DNA of 64,000 nucleotides. It comes from Arthrobacter sp. CAN_C5 (GTDB taxonomy: Bacteria > Actinomycetota > Actinomycetes > Actinomycetales > Micrococcaceae). Where the stretch lies: positions 2,852,001 through 2,916,000 of the forward strand of contig NZ_JAGGMZ010000001.1 in NCBI RefSeq assembly GCF_017875735.1. The letters run 5' to 3'. The position numbers and the translations under genes are program-made. The notes under the pieces are model-generated. The model did no database searches. It was not told the origin of the DNA and worked only from the letters and a program-made list of their open reading frames with translations. This document shows positions 9,286-16,933 of the stretch, piece after piece (the stretch's first letter is position 1; each line of letters opens with the position of its first letter).

Positions 9286-9318
9286 AAAGTCCCCGGAACA
9301 GGATGTTCCGGGGACTTT
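9286..9318. repeat. Perfect 14-bp stem-loop in a divergent promoter region
   Basis: Arms 9286-9299 and 9305-9318 are perfectly complementary with a 5-base loop. It looks like a terminator, yet lies between two divergent genes (acyl-CoA dehydrogenase and cstA) and has no clear T tract. The rest of 9203-9466 holds a TATAGT -10-like box at 9421-9426 and an AAACGTTT palindrome near 9389, both plausible cstA promoter elements. Confidence 0.7.
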
Positions 9319-9466
9319 GGCTTCGGTAGGGGGCGCGGCGCCAAAAATCCTCGTTTCTGGCCCGAGCTGACCATCGTCAGTATCGGGTAAACGTTTCTGG
9401 CGACGACGACGAAAAATACATATAGTCTAGGTCACACCCACTGGGGGCCCACTAGATCGGAGCGTC

Positions 9467-11170
9467 ATGAATTCCGTCGTCCTTGCGCTGACTGGCGTCG
9501 CCATGATGACCCTTGGGTATTTTTTGTACTCACGGTTCCTCGGCCGTCGCATCTACAAATTGCAGGAGTCTTTTGTCACTCCTGCTCATGAGCTGAGCGA
9601 CGGGGTTGATTACGTACCCACGAACAAATACGTCCTCTGGGGCCACCACTTCACCTCGGTGGCCGGCGCTGCCCCCATCGTGGGCCCCGCCATTGCCGTC
9701 ATCTGGGGTTGGATGCCAGCCTTCCTCTGGGTGACCATCGGCACAGTCTTCTTCGCCGGCGCTCATGACTTAGGTGCACTGTGGGCATCATCCCGGCACA
9801 AGGGCCAGTCCATCGGGTCGCTCTCCGGAAAATACATTGGTCCGCGTGGGCGCAACCTTTTCCTGGTGATCATCTTCCTCGTGCTGCTCATGGTCAATGC
9901 CGCATTCGCCGTGGTGATCTCCGGCCTGCTTACCAGCACCCCTACCGCCGTCATACCTACCTGGGGTGCGATCATCGTCGCCCTCCTCATCGGTCAGGCC
10001 ATCTATCGCTTCAAGTGGAGCCTCCCGTTGGTCTCCGTTGTGGGCGTCGTCGCCCTTTACGCCCTGATCCTGATCGGGGACCAGTTCCCGGTGGTCCTGC
10101 CGGAGACAATCCTCGGACTCTCGGCCACCTCCTTCTGGATCGTGGTTCTGTTCCTCTACGCCGGCGTTGCCTCGGTCCTGCCCGTCTGGATGCTCCTGCA
10201 GCCACGCGACTACATCAACGGCCTCCAGTTGTTCATCGCCCTCGGCATCCTCTATGGCGCAATCCTGATCTCGGCCCCAACCCTGGTGGCTCCCGCTTTC
10301 AATGAGGCCGTACCGGAGGGCACCCCCAGCCTCATCCCGTTGCTCTTCGTCACCATTGCATGCGGAGCGATCTCTGGATTCCACGGCATCGTCTCCTCGG
10401 GCACGTCCTCCAAACAACTCAATAAGGAGACGGATGCCCGCTTCGTCGGCTACTTCGGGGCCGTTGGAGAGGGTCTGCTGGCACTGGGTGCGATCATCGC
10501 CACGACGGCGGGCTTCCGCACCATCGCGGACTGGGAGCAGGTCTACAGTGCATTCGGCCAGGGTGGGGTGGGCGCGTTCGTTGAAGGCGGCGGCGCCATC
10601 GTCAACAGCGGCCTAGGTATTCCTGCAGGGCTGAGCGCCACCATCCTCGCGACAATGGCTGTCCTCTTCGCGGCGACCACCATGGACACCGGCATCCGTC
10701 TGCAGCGTTTCGTCGTGCAGGAAGCGGCAAGCATCATGGGAGTCACTATCAACAAGTTGGTGGCAACGGTGATTGTGCTGGCCATCGCCATGGGCCTGAC
10801 CTTCGGCGCAGGCGCAGACGGTGCGGGCGGCATGCTGATCTGGCCGCTGTTCGGCACCACCAACCAGTTGCTGGCAGGCCTGACCCTATCGATGATCGCC
10901 GTGATCCTCCTACGTAAGGGCCGCCCCGTCACTCCCGTGCTCGTGCCGCTCCTGTTCCTGCTGGTGATGTCCGTCTACGCACTTATCGTTCAGATGGGCC
11001 AGTTCTACGCTGCCGAGAACTGGCTGCTACTCGTGCTTGACGTGATCATCTTGATTGCCGCGGTATGGGTAATCTTCGAGTCAGCCATCGCCATGGTGCA
11101 GGCAAAGAAGAACCCGCCGGAGCTGGAAGATGATGAGCGCGAACGAGCCAGTGCCCGGACGCGCTCCTAA
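9467..11170 (+). CDS. cstA: Carbon starvation protein CstA (peptide/pyruvate transporter)
   Basis: The 567-residue membrane protein has about 15-16 helices and conserved CstA stretches: WGHHFTSVAGAAPIVGPAIA (about 58-77) near the N-terminus, and GFHGIVSSGTSSKQL (about 304-318). It contains the C-terminal CstA region but lacks the longer tail of E. coli CstA (701 residues), like many actinobacterial members. CstA/BtsT proteins import pyruvate or peptides during starvation. Three bases separate it from the CC-star gene, so the three genes form an operon. Confidence 0.93.
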   Translation: MNSVVLALTGVAMMTLGYFLYSRFLGRRIYKLQESFVTPAHELSDGVDYVPTNKYVLWGHHFTSVAGAAPIVGPAIAVIWGWMPAFLWVTIGTVFFAGAHDLGALWASSRHKGQSIGSLSGKYIGPRGRNLFLVIIFLVLLMVNAAFAVVISGLLTSTPTAVIPTWGAIIVALLIGQAIYRFKWSLPLVSVVGVVALYALILIGDQFPVVLPETILGLSATSFWIVVLFLYAGVASVLPVWMLLQPRDYINGLQLFIALGILYGAILISAPTLVAPAFNEAVPEGTPSLIPLLFVTIACGAISGFHGIVSSGTSSKQLNKETDARFVGYFGAVGEGLLALGAIIATTAGFRTIADWEQVYSAFGQGGVGAFVEGGGAIVNSGLGIPAGLSATILATMAVLFAATTMDTGIRLQRFVVQEAASIMGVTINKLVATVIVLAIAMGLTFGAGADGAGGMLIWPLFGTTNQLLAGLTLSMIAVILLRKGRPVTPVLVPLLFLLVMSVYALIVQMGQFYAAENWLLLVLDVIILIAAVWVIFESAIAMVQAKKNPPELEDDERERASARTRS

Positions 11171-11172
11171 CA

Positions 11173-11457
11173 GTGATCCCGTACATGTTCCTGCACCGGC
11201 TGCGGACCGCACAGGAGCATGTACGGGCCGGGTTGCACGAGTTCTACATGGCGCCCTACCGGCGGACGTTCGCCCGTGCACAGCGGGATGAGGAGGATCT
11301 TTTCATGATGCTGGTCCTCTCGGAGGCGCTGGGCGTGCCCAACCCCGCAAGCTACTACACGGTGGAACTACTGCCAGTGGTGTATGACCGATTTCACGAC
11401 TGGCACCGCCGGATGGGCATGGAACGTTCGCCACTCGACCACATCTCGTGCTGCTAG
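11173..11457 (+). CDS. Cory-CC-star family protein
   Basis: The 94-residue protein ends in HISCC, with two terminal cysteines immediately before the stop, the hallmark of the small 'cory-CC-star' family found in Actinobacteria next to ArsA-like ATPases. It is rich in Arg, Tyr and Phe with no transmembrane segment. Its function is unknown; the terminal Cys pair could bind metal or accept a modification. A GTG start at 11173 follows cstA by 2 bases; an ATG at 11185 would shorten it by four residues. The 3' end overlaps the ATPase gene by 10 bases. Confidence 0.75.
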   Translation: MIPYMFLHRLRTAQEHVRAGLHEFYMAPYRRTFARAQRDEEDLFMMLVLSEALGVPNPASYYTVELLPVVYDRFHDWHRRMGMERSPLDHISCC

Positions 11458-12476
11458 ACCTGGCCGCTGCCCGTCGGGTGCTCTTCGTGGGCGGGAAGGG
11501 CGGCGTGGGCAAGACCGCCGTCGCCTCCGCCGTCGCGCTCGCCCAGGCCCGTGCGGGCCGACGGGTGCTCGTCGTCTCCACCGACCCAGCCCACAACCTG
11601 GGTCACCTTTGGGAACGCCCTGTCGGGGACCGGATCACTTCCCTCGCACGGGGGATCAACGCCGGCCCGGGGAAACCCGGCGCCCTCGATGGGATTGAAG
11701 TAGACCCGATCGCCACCACTGAGGCGCACCTCGCAGCCGTGGGGACCACCATCCGCAAGCTCATGCCCGAGCACCTCGCCGGTGAGGTCGACAAACACAT
11801 GCAGCTCGCCCGGGACTCCCCCGGAGCGCACGAATCCGCGGTCCTGGAGCGCATCGCAGAGCTGGTAGACCTTGGACTCCGCGAGTATGACCTCGTCGTC
11901 TTTGACACCGCACCGTCAGGACACACTGCACGCCTGATGGCCCTTCCCGAAATCATGTCTGCATGGACCGAAGGGTTGCTGCGGCGTCGGGGACGGTCAG
12001 AGCGCTTCGGCGCCGCGCTGCGCGGCCTGGAAGACCGTGATGCAGCAGAGGCCATCCTGGGCACCGAACGGTCACCAGAGCCGGCGGAAGAGCGCGATGC
12101 GCAAATTCGACGGATTCTCCTGCGCCGACGTGAGCGCTTCGAATCGCTGCGCACGGTCCTCGTCGACGAGCAGCGCTGCGCCTTTGCCATCGTCCTCGCC
12201 GCCGAGAGGCTACCCGTGCTTGAGACCGTGGAGTTGCACCAGCAATTGGTCCGCGCAGGCGTCCATGTGGGCGCGCTGGTGGTCAACAAACGATCACCCT
12301 CCGACGCCGGCGGTTTCCTCGCGGACCGACGCACGCTGGAAGACGCCCACCTGGCGACCCTGCGCGAGTCCCTGCCGGACATCCCGCTGCTGCAAGTGCC
12401 CTTGCTGCCAGGAGACATTGTGGGAGAACAGGCGCTCGAACGGTTCGGTACCGCCCTCATCCCCGCGTCGGACTAG
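11448..12476 (+). CDS. ArsA/Get3-like ATPase
   Basis: The 342-residue cytoplasmic P-loop ATPase has a deviant Walker [10 protein letters not shown] at residues 15-23, the STDPAHNLG switch I-like motif (44-52) and the [12 protein letters not shown] segment. This places it with ArsA/Get3 anion-pump and tail-anchor ATPases. It has one ATPase domain rather than the tandem pair of plasmid ArsA. No arsB, arsC or arsR lies nearby, so arsenic resistance is not supported. The GTG start lies inside the CC-star gene, so the pair is translationally coupled and the proteins probably act together. Confidence 0.85.
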   Translation: MLLDLAAARRVLFVGGKGGVGKTAVASAVALAQARAGRRVLVVSTDPAHNLGHLWERPVGDRITSLARGINAGPGKPGALDGIEVDPIATTEAHLAAVGTTIRKLMPEHLAGEVDKHMQLARDSPGAHESAVLERIAELVDLGLREYDLVVFDTAPSGHTARLMALPEIMSAWTEGLLRRRGRSERFGAALRGLEDRDAAEAILGTERSPEPAEERDAQIRRILLRRRERFESLRTVLVDEQRCAFAIVLAAERLPVLETVELHQQLVRAGVHVGALVVNKRSPSDAGGFLADRRTLEDAHLATLRESLPDIPLLQVPLLPGDIVGEQALERFGTALIPASD

Positions 12477-12565
12477 CGGTTCTCATCTCGGTTCAAGGCA
12501 GAAGTACTGCCGGGATCAATAAGCGAAAGGTCTGACATTCTTCGGATCTTTGATTCAGAAGATGC

Positions 12566-12841
12566 TTATCGCGGTGGCTGGGGCGCAGGAAAGTACTTGG
12601 CAACGCGGTTTGTCCACATCCCGACGCTAGCCCAGTCTGAGTGCCTAATGAGACGCATGTATGAGCCAATTCCACCTGCGAGGGCTTCGTCGAATTCTGG
12701 TCTTTCACGGTTGGTGCCGGTGAGTCCGTGGTCGACGTAGATCCGGTCTTCGGGCACATTCAGTGAGACGAGGGAGTTGCGTTGGGCGGTGAGGTCTTGT
12801 TCGTTGGTGGATACGCGTGCGTATCTGTGAACTGCAGACAT
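12566..12841 (-). pseudogene. Truncated serine recombinase (resolvase N-terminus)
   Basis: The first ~55 residues match the resolvase catalytic domain, with HRYARVSTNEQDL containing the nucleophile Ser, and VDHGLTGTNRERPEFDEAL. The protein then departs into unrelated sequence and stops at 91 residues. It lacks the rest of the catalytic domain and the DNA-binding HTH, so it is a remnant of a Tn3-type or plasmid resolvase. It marks one edge of the insertion-rich zone. Confidence 0.8.
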
Positions 12842-12947
12842 ATCTGGCGTGTTTTTCGCAGCGCTATTTGACCTGCCCGCTTGGGGTCCAGCAACCTGGC
12901 TAGCCTCGCTGGGTTGCGACTCGGGTTCAGCTGGCCGCGCCGAGTAA

Positions 12948-12963
12948 CCCGGTCATGACCGGG
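12948..12963. terminator. 16-bp perfect palindrome at the 3' end of the SRPBCC pseudogene
   Basis: CCCGGTCATGACCGGG overlaps the stop codon of the minus-strand SRPBCC reading frame. It could end its transcript, although there is no T run. Confidence 0.4.
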
Positions 12964-13386
12964 CTTCCTCAGCTGCAGCAATGGACTCGGCGATCCGCTT
13001 TATCGCGGCAAGCGATTTCGGGATGCCATCGAGCGCCTGCTGAGTGCGGTCGGTAATCTGAACGTACGCCCCGTCACCATACTTCTCCTCGAACATGGCT
13101 ATCCCGGCCGGCAGAAATTCCCAAGACTCGCCCAGGGCCGTCCCGGTATTTGCTGGAATGAGAGTAAAACCCCAACGGACCAAGCTCCCACCCACCACCC
13201 AGGCGAACTCGCGACCGCGATCGGCAGCGACGACCTGTGAGCGGGTCTCCCAAGAACGGTGCGGGAGCTCATTACGCCCGGTGAACCAGGAACCGACCTG
13301 GCCGGCGTCGACCTCGTCATCCCACCAACACGACGTACATACCGGACTCCACTCGCCGGTGCGGGTGATGTCGGAGACCAGGTCGT

Positions 13387-14482
13387 CTTGGTGTCATAGC
13401 CTCGTAGCAACAAACATTGTTGGGTAGAGGGAGTTGCTGGTGGCGCGGAGGTTGTTAACCTTTTGCTGATCGGGCGGACATTGCGGTGGGGATTCGGGCG
13501 GGCCATACGGACCGTCAGATCGGGACGGAGATCGGTCGTGACCATACGATCGTGTGGCGGGAGCGGCTCCGGAACTCCACGAAGACCCGCGGCTACAAAC
13601 CCGTGGCCGCGGACTGTAAGGCCGAGACGCGTCGTAAGCGTCCGCAGATACGCAAAATCAACGCGGACCCGGTCCTTCTGGCCCGGGTGAAAGCTGACCT
13701 CTTCCGGTCTCGGACACCACGTCAGATCGCTGGGCGTTTGCTTTTGGAGGCCACGGACTCCAGCGTTGAACCCATGGTCAAATCCCCCGACGCCCAAGGC
13801 CGGACCGTGTCCCACGAAGCGATCTACCGGTGGATCTACGCGATGCCCAAAGGCGAGCTCGCACGCGAAGGGATCATCCTGCAATCCAAGCGCACCATGC
13901 GTAAACGCCGCCGGCCTCTGGGTGAGCGTACCGGCGGGAGGATCATCGGGATGGTCAGCATCGATGACCGGCCAGAGATCGCCTCCGACCGCCGCGTCCC
14001 AGGATCGTGGGAAGGTGACCTGGTAGTCGGTAAGGCCGGCAAAACAGCTGTCGCGACCCTGGTGGAGCGCTCCAGCAGGTTCCTGATCATGCTGGGCCTG
14101 CCCGAGGGTAAAAAGGCCGCTGGCCTGGCGGATGTGCTCATCGATCGGGTCAACGACCTGCCAGCGCTGATGCGCGGTGCGCTGACCTGGGACCAGGGCA
14201 CCGAGATGGCCCGCCACGCCCAACTCACCGTGGCCACGGACCTGCCCGTGTACTTCGCCCACCCCCACTCTCCCTGGGAACGGGGCACGAACGAGAACAC
14301 CAACCGCCTCATCCGGGAGTACCTACCCAAAGGCATCGAGATCACCAGCCACCAGCCCTACCTCGACGCCATCGCCGACGAACTCAACGACCGACCCCGC
14401 GCCACTCTGGGCTACCTCACACCACGAGAAGTATTCACCAAACTACTCAACGACAACGTTGCTACCACCGCTTGACACCAAG
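13387..14482 (+). mobile_element. IS30-family insertion sequence
   Basis: The element is 1,096 bp. Its outermost 10 bases are perfect inverted repeats (CTTGGTGTCA at 13387-13396, complement at 14473-14482), with further imperfect matching inward (GTAGCAAC on both sides). It is flanked by the 3-bp direct repeat CGT (13384-13386 and 14483-14485). Length, terminal repeats, short target duplication and transposase type all fit the IS30 family. It lies inside an SRPBCC gene. Confidence 0.9.
13486..14475 (+). CDS. IS30-family transposase (5' part out of frame)
   Basis: The DDE transposase has an N-terminal helix-turn-helix (DRQIGTEIGRDHTIVWRE) and a catalytic core with Asp in WEGDLVVGK, Asp in TWDQGTEM and Glu in WERGTNENTN, the IS30 DDE triad and C-terminal signature. 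Translation from GTG 13486 gives 329 residues. The expected N-terminus VARRLLTF is encoded from GTG 13440 in a different frame; joining it to ADRADIAVGIRAG needs one base less in the TTTT run at 13461-13464. The element may therefore be defective, use frameshifting or start internally. Confidence 0.85.
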   Translation: MGIRAGHTDRQIGTEIGRDHTIVWRERLRNSTKTRGYKPVAADCKAETRRKRPQIRKINADPVLLARVKADLFRSRTPRQIAGRLLLEATDSSVEPMVKSPDAQGRTVSHEAIYRWIYAMPKGELAREGIILQSKRTMRKRRRPLGERTGGRIIGMVSIDDRPEIASDRRVPGSWEGDLVVGKAGKTAVATLVERSSRFLIMLGLPEGKKAAGLADVLIDRVNDLPALMRGALTWDQGTEMARHAQLTVATDLPVYFAHPHSPWERGTNENTNRLIREYLPKGIEITSHQPYLDAIADELNDRPRATLGYLTPREVFTKLLNDNVATTA

Positions 14483-14573
14483 CGTAGAACGTCTCGGCTG
14501 ACGCCCGAACCGCGACGGACTCCTGGTGATGGCGCATGCTTGTCCGACTCATCGGTCCATCCTCACAGACCGA

Positions 14574-15311
14574 TCACTTCTTCTGGCGTCGGCTGCCACC
14601 GTGCCAGTCCTCCTGCTGACCGACCGTATCGGCGTTGACACCAAAGGCAGCAAGCTGTGGCTGCTCGCGCAGGCTCCGCTTGAGCTCCGCGAAACCAGGG
14701 AAGCGTGCCAGCCCGACCACATGGTCCCACAGCTCGGCGGCCGAATCTTCCTCTGGTAGCCGGCTGATCACCGGCCCGAAGAAGGCCACCCCAGCCGGCG
14801 GCTCAAAGTGAATGATGGGCGTGCCCACATCCTTACCCGTCAGCGCTAGCGCCTCATCTGTCTCCTGGCGGATCTCGCTGTCCCAGGACTCGTCGTCGAG
14901 AGCCTCCGCCAGTGCCAGGGGCAAGCCAGCTTCGGCGAGGATCGGCTCCAAGAACTCACGTGTCCCACGCCGCTCACGCACTTCACCCTCGGTGCGCTGG
15001 TCGACCGGGTCTAAGGCAGAATCGAAGATGTGCGCTCCGAACGCAGCATACAACTCGGCCATCGACTCGCGGCCATGCTCCGCACGTGCCCGGGCCGCCA
15101 CCCGCAGAAGCCGGAGCCCCGCCGTGTGTCCGGCCTCGTACTCAGGCGGAAAATGCGCGTCATAGTCAACCTCGGAGTTGATCAAACGCAACGAGAAGAA
15201 CCGCCAGTCCACGGTGTAGTCGCGCTGCGCCTGCACCTGCCGCACCCACTTGCTCGTCATCCAGGCGAAAGGGCAGACCGGGTCGAAATAAAAGTTGATG
15301 TCGGCTTTCAT
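14574..15311 (-). CDS. DsbA-family protein, mycothiol-dependent nitroreductase (Rv2466c)-like
   Basis: The 245-residue thioredoxin-fold protein has an inserted helical domain, as in actinobacterial Rv2466c-type oxidoreductases that use mycothiol. The active site near the N-terminus reads FDPVCPFAW: Cys13 is kept but the usual second Cys is Ala16, giving CPFA instead of CPWC. The cis-Pro loop (VGTPIIHF) is present. A monothiol mechanism with mycothiol is plausible. It lies just beyond the start of the IS-disrupted SRPBCC gene (14552), in the same direction. Confidence 0.75.
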   Translation of the reverse strand: MKADINFYFDPVCPFAWMTSKWVRQVQAQRDYTVDWRFFSLRLINSEVDYDAHFPPEYEAGHTAGLRLLRVAARARAEHGRESMAELYAAFGAHIFDSALDPVDQRTEGEVRERRGTREFLEPILAEAGLPLALAEALDDESWDSEIRQETDEALALTGKDVGTPIIHFEPPAGVAFFGPVISRLPEEDSAAELWDHVVGLARFPGFAELKRSLREQPQLAAFGVNADTVGQQEDWHGGSRRQKK

Positions 15312-15472
15312 ACGTCCACGTTTACACCGGTTGGTAACCCACGTCTAATCGAATTAAGGCCCCAGCCCAAAAAGGTTGGACACTCGTGACTCTCACCCAC
15401 GGCAACGGCCATCTGACTTTCAATCAGTTCTGGGGCGGCTTGAGGATCAGGGTTGACGGCACACCGATTGTC
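15312..15472. other. Intergenic region without recognised features
   Basis: Upstream of the nitroreductase-like gene and before an IS3-like fragment. I see no gene or convincing promoter beyond the expected minus-strand leader. Confidence 0.4.
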
Positions 15473-15685
15473 TGACCGTCCCGGGTTTGATGCTGCTATC
15501 TTCTGTGAGAAAGATGGTAACTAGGCCCAGGCAGTTTCCTCCCGAAGTCCGCGTTCGTGCAGTTCGCATGGTAGCGGATCGGTTTTCCGAATATCCCTCC
15601 GTTTATACCGCCTGTAAGGCGCTGGCGCCGAAGCTGGGAATCGGTGCTAAATCGCAGCGTCGTCATGTGCGGGATTGCACGGTAC
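15473..15685 (+). mobile_element. IS3-family remnant (5' end of transposase orfA)
   Basis: A TGACCGTCCCGGGTTTG stretch at 15473 resembles the left terminal repeat of actinobacterial IS3 elements. An ATG at 15514 opens a frame whose first ~56 residues (RPRQFPPEVRVRAVRMVAD, later KALAPKLGIG and RRHVRD) match the HTH domain of IS3 OrfA. Similarity ends near 15680, and no OrfB or right end follows. The element was cut off, probably by the junction that brought in the DUF1622 gene. Confidence 0.75.
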
Positions 15686-15737
15686 CGTCTGGTTTAGGCA
15701 TGGGTGTGGCCTGTCGGGTTGGGCGGAACGACCTGGT

Positions 15738-16127
15738 TCAGTGGAACGTCGTTGGCGGTGGGCTTTGTTTCATAGCGTGTTTATTGAAGCTGGACTTTTG
15801 CCAAGGCCATTTTCCTGTGATCTCTAGTTCAAGCGAGAAGCTAAGGAAAGTTCGGATGAGAACAATGAGTGCGAGGACACCTACGGAGTAAAAGGTTGGG
15901 GTTACTGCGACCGTGCGAATGATGTCTCCGGCGACGAGGAACTCAAGGCCGAGCAAGATCGACCGTCCCAAACGCCGTCGGTAGGTGTCATAGATGTCGC
16001 GCTCTTTTCGTTTCATTAGCGCCGCTGCCGCGAGCAACGTCGCCACGAGCATGCCCGCAACAATAACAAGGACTCCCGCAACCTCGATGCCGGTACCAAT
16101 GATTTCTACGACGTTCTGCAAATCCAT
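15738..16127 (-). CDS. DUF1622 family membrane protein
   Basis: The 129-residue protein has three hydrophobic helices (about 8-38, 54-72, 78-95), with the conserved RRRLGRSILLGLEFLVAGDIIRTV loop/helix typical of DUF1622. Its function is unknown. The last ~18 residues (from SFNKHAM) are unlike the family and lie next to the IS3 remnant, so the original C-terminus may have been replaced at the junction. Confidence 0.8.
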   Translation of the reverse strand: MDLQNVVEIIGTGIEVAGVLVIVAGMLVATLLAAAALMKRKERDIYDTYRRRLGRSILLGLEFLVAGDIIRTVAVTPTFYSVGVLALIVLIRTFLSFSLELEITGKWPWQKSSFNKHAMKQSPPPTTFH

Positions 16128-16254
16128 CTGTTCCGCCCATCTCGACCGCTTAAAGGTGCAGAACGGTCAGCGACTTAGTTTACGATTTTATTTACTCTCC
16201 GGACATTGAGTATGCGGCTTCAACTTGTGATCCGGGCTGGCATGAAACCCGATT

Positions 16255-16929
16255 TCAACGCGCGGCGATCTTGTCTGCGAGAACTAAAAGATCCTCGGCT
16301 TCGATGTCCGGTGGCGTGAAGTAGGAGGGGTAAGAAGCACCCTCGCGATTAATCCACGCGGTTTGCAATCCGGCGACATTCGCGCCGTGAATGTCCCATG
16401 GGTGCACGGCAACGAGCAATAGTTGGTTCGCTGATTGGTTGAGCTCACGGGCCGCATAGTCGTATGCCTCGCTCGCTGGCTTCCACCGGGGTGCGTCCTG
16501 GACACTGAGGAACCGGGAGAACTTATCCTGAACGCCTCCCCGTTCCAGGAGGTCCTCCGCCACCGAGGTGGCACCGTTGCTGAGGGTTATCAGCTGGGTG
16601 ATGCGGCTGAGCGCCTTAATGCCGGGGGCTGCATCCGGATGCAAGGGGAGATTCTTGAAGACTCCCATGATCGCTTCGATCTGCTTTTGGTAGTCCCCTT
16701 GTCCTGAAGTTTGGGCTAGGTGGCGGGAAAGATTGTCGGTGGCAAGGTCAGCGAACGCAGGGTTGTTCCCGGCGGCGGTGAGGGCGAATCCGTCGCGGAG
16801 GACTTCCGTAAACCACAGTCGTGCAAGGGAAGCAGGTGCCCCTGCGCGGTTGAATGCCTCCGCAAGAGGGCCCATGTCGGAGAGGGTTTCATTGACGTCG
16901 AAAACGATGACGGATGGTGTAGCGGTCAT
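16255..16929 (-). CDS. Haloacid dehalogenase type II (HAD superfamily)
   Basis: The 224-residue HAD hydrolase starts at ATG 16927-16929. Its catalytic nucleophile Asp11 is in VFDVNETLSD, the motif II Ser/Asn is in TLSNGA, the conserved Lys in RWKPASEAY, and the C-terminal HPWDIHGANVAG..TAWINR matches the AWD..GA....CWINR stretch of L-2-haloacid dehalogenases. The usual reaction replaces a 2-halogen of a carboxylic acid by hydroxyl. It overlaps nothing but follows the alpha/beta hydrolase by only 4 bases, so the two are co-expressed and may act in sequence. Confidence 0.8.
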   Translation of the reverse strand: MTATPSVIVFDVNETLSDMGPLAEAFNRAGAPASLARLWFTEVLRDGFALTAAGNNPAFADLATDNLSRHLAQTSGQGDYQKQIEAIMGVFKNLPLHPDAAPGIKALSRITQLITLSNGATSVAEDLLERGGVQDKFSRFLSVQDAPRWKPASEAYDYAARELNQSANQLLLVAVHPWDIHGANVAGLQTAWINREGASYPSYFTPPDIEAEDLLVLADKIAAR

Positions 16930-16933
16930 TCGG

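Larger units (their letters stand above)
12953..14552 (-). pseudogene. SRPBCC (polyketide cyclase/START-like) gene interrupted by an IS30 element
   Basis: The 5' part reads from an ATG at 14552 (MSRTSMRHHQESVAVRAS...ETFY) and the 3' part continues at 13383 (DLVSDITRTGEWSPVC...) to a stop at 12953. Removing the IS and one copy of its 3-bp target duplication restores an uninterrupted frame of about 166 codons. Conserved SRPBCC features are the SAETFY.LVSDITR start, WSP, and the C-terminal TLIPANTGT..GESWEF strand. Members bind hydrophobic ligands. The clean join indicates a recent inactivation. Confidence 0.85.

Noticed and set aside
11448..12476. Arsenic resistance operon
   Set aside because: The ATPase is ArsA-like, but no arsenite pump, reductase or repressor is nearby; context is cstA and CC-star.
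13099..14268. 389-codon minus-strand frame across the IS30 element
   Set aside because: Antisense to the transposase and crossing the IS boundary; it joins unrelated DNA.
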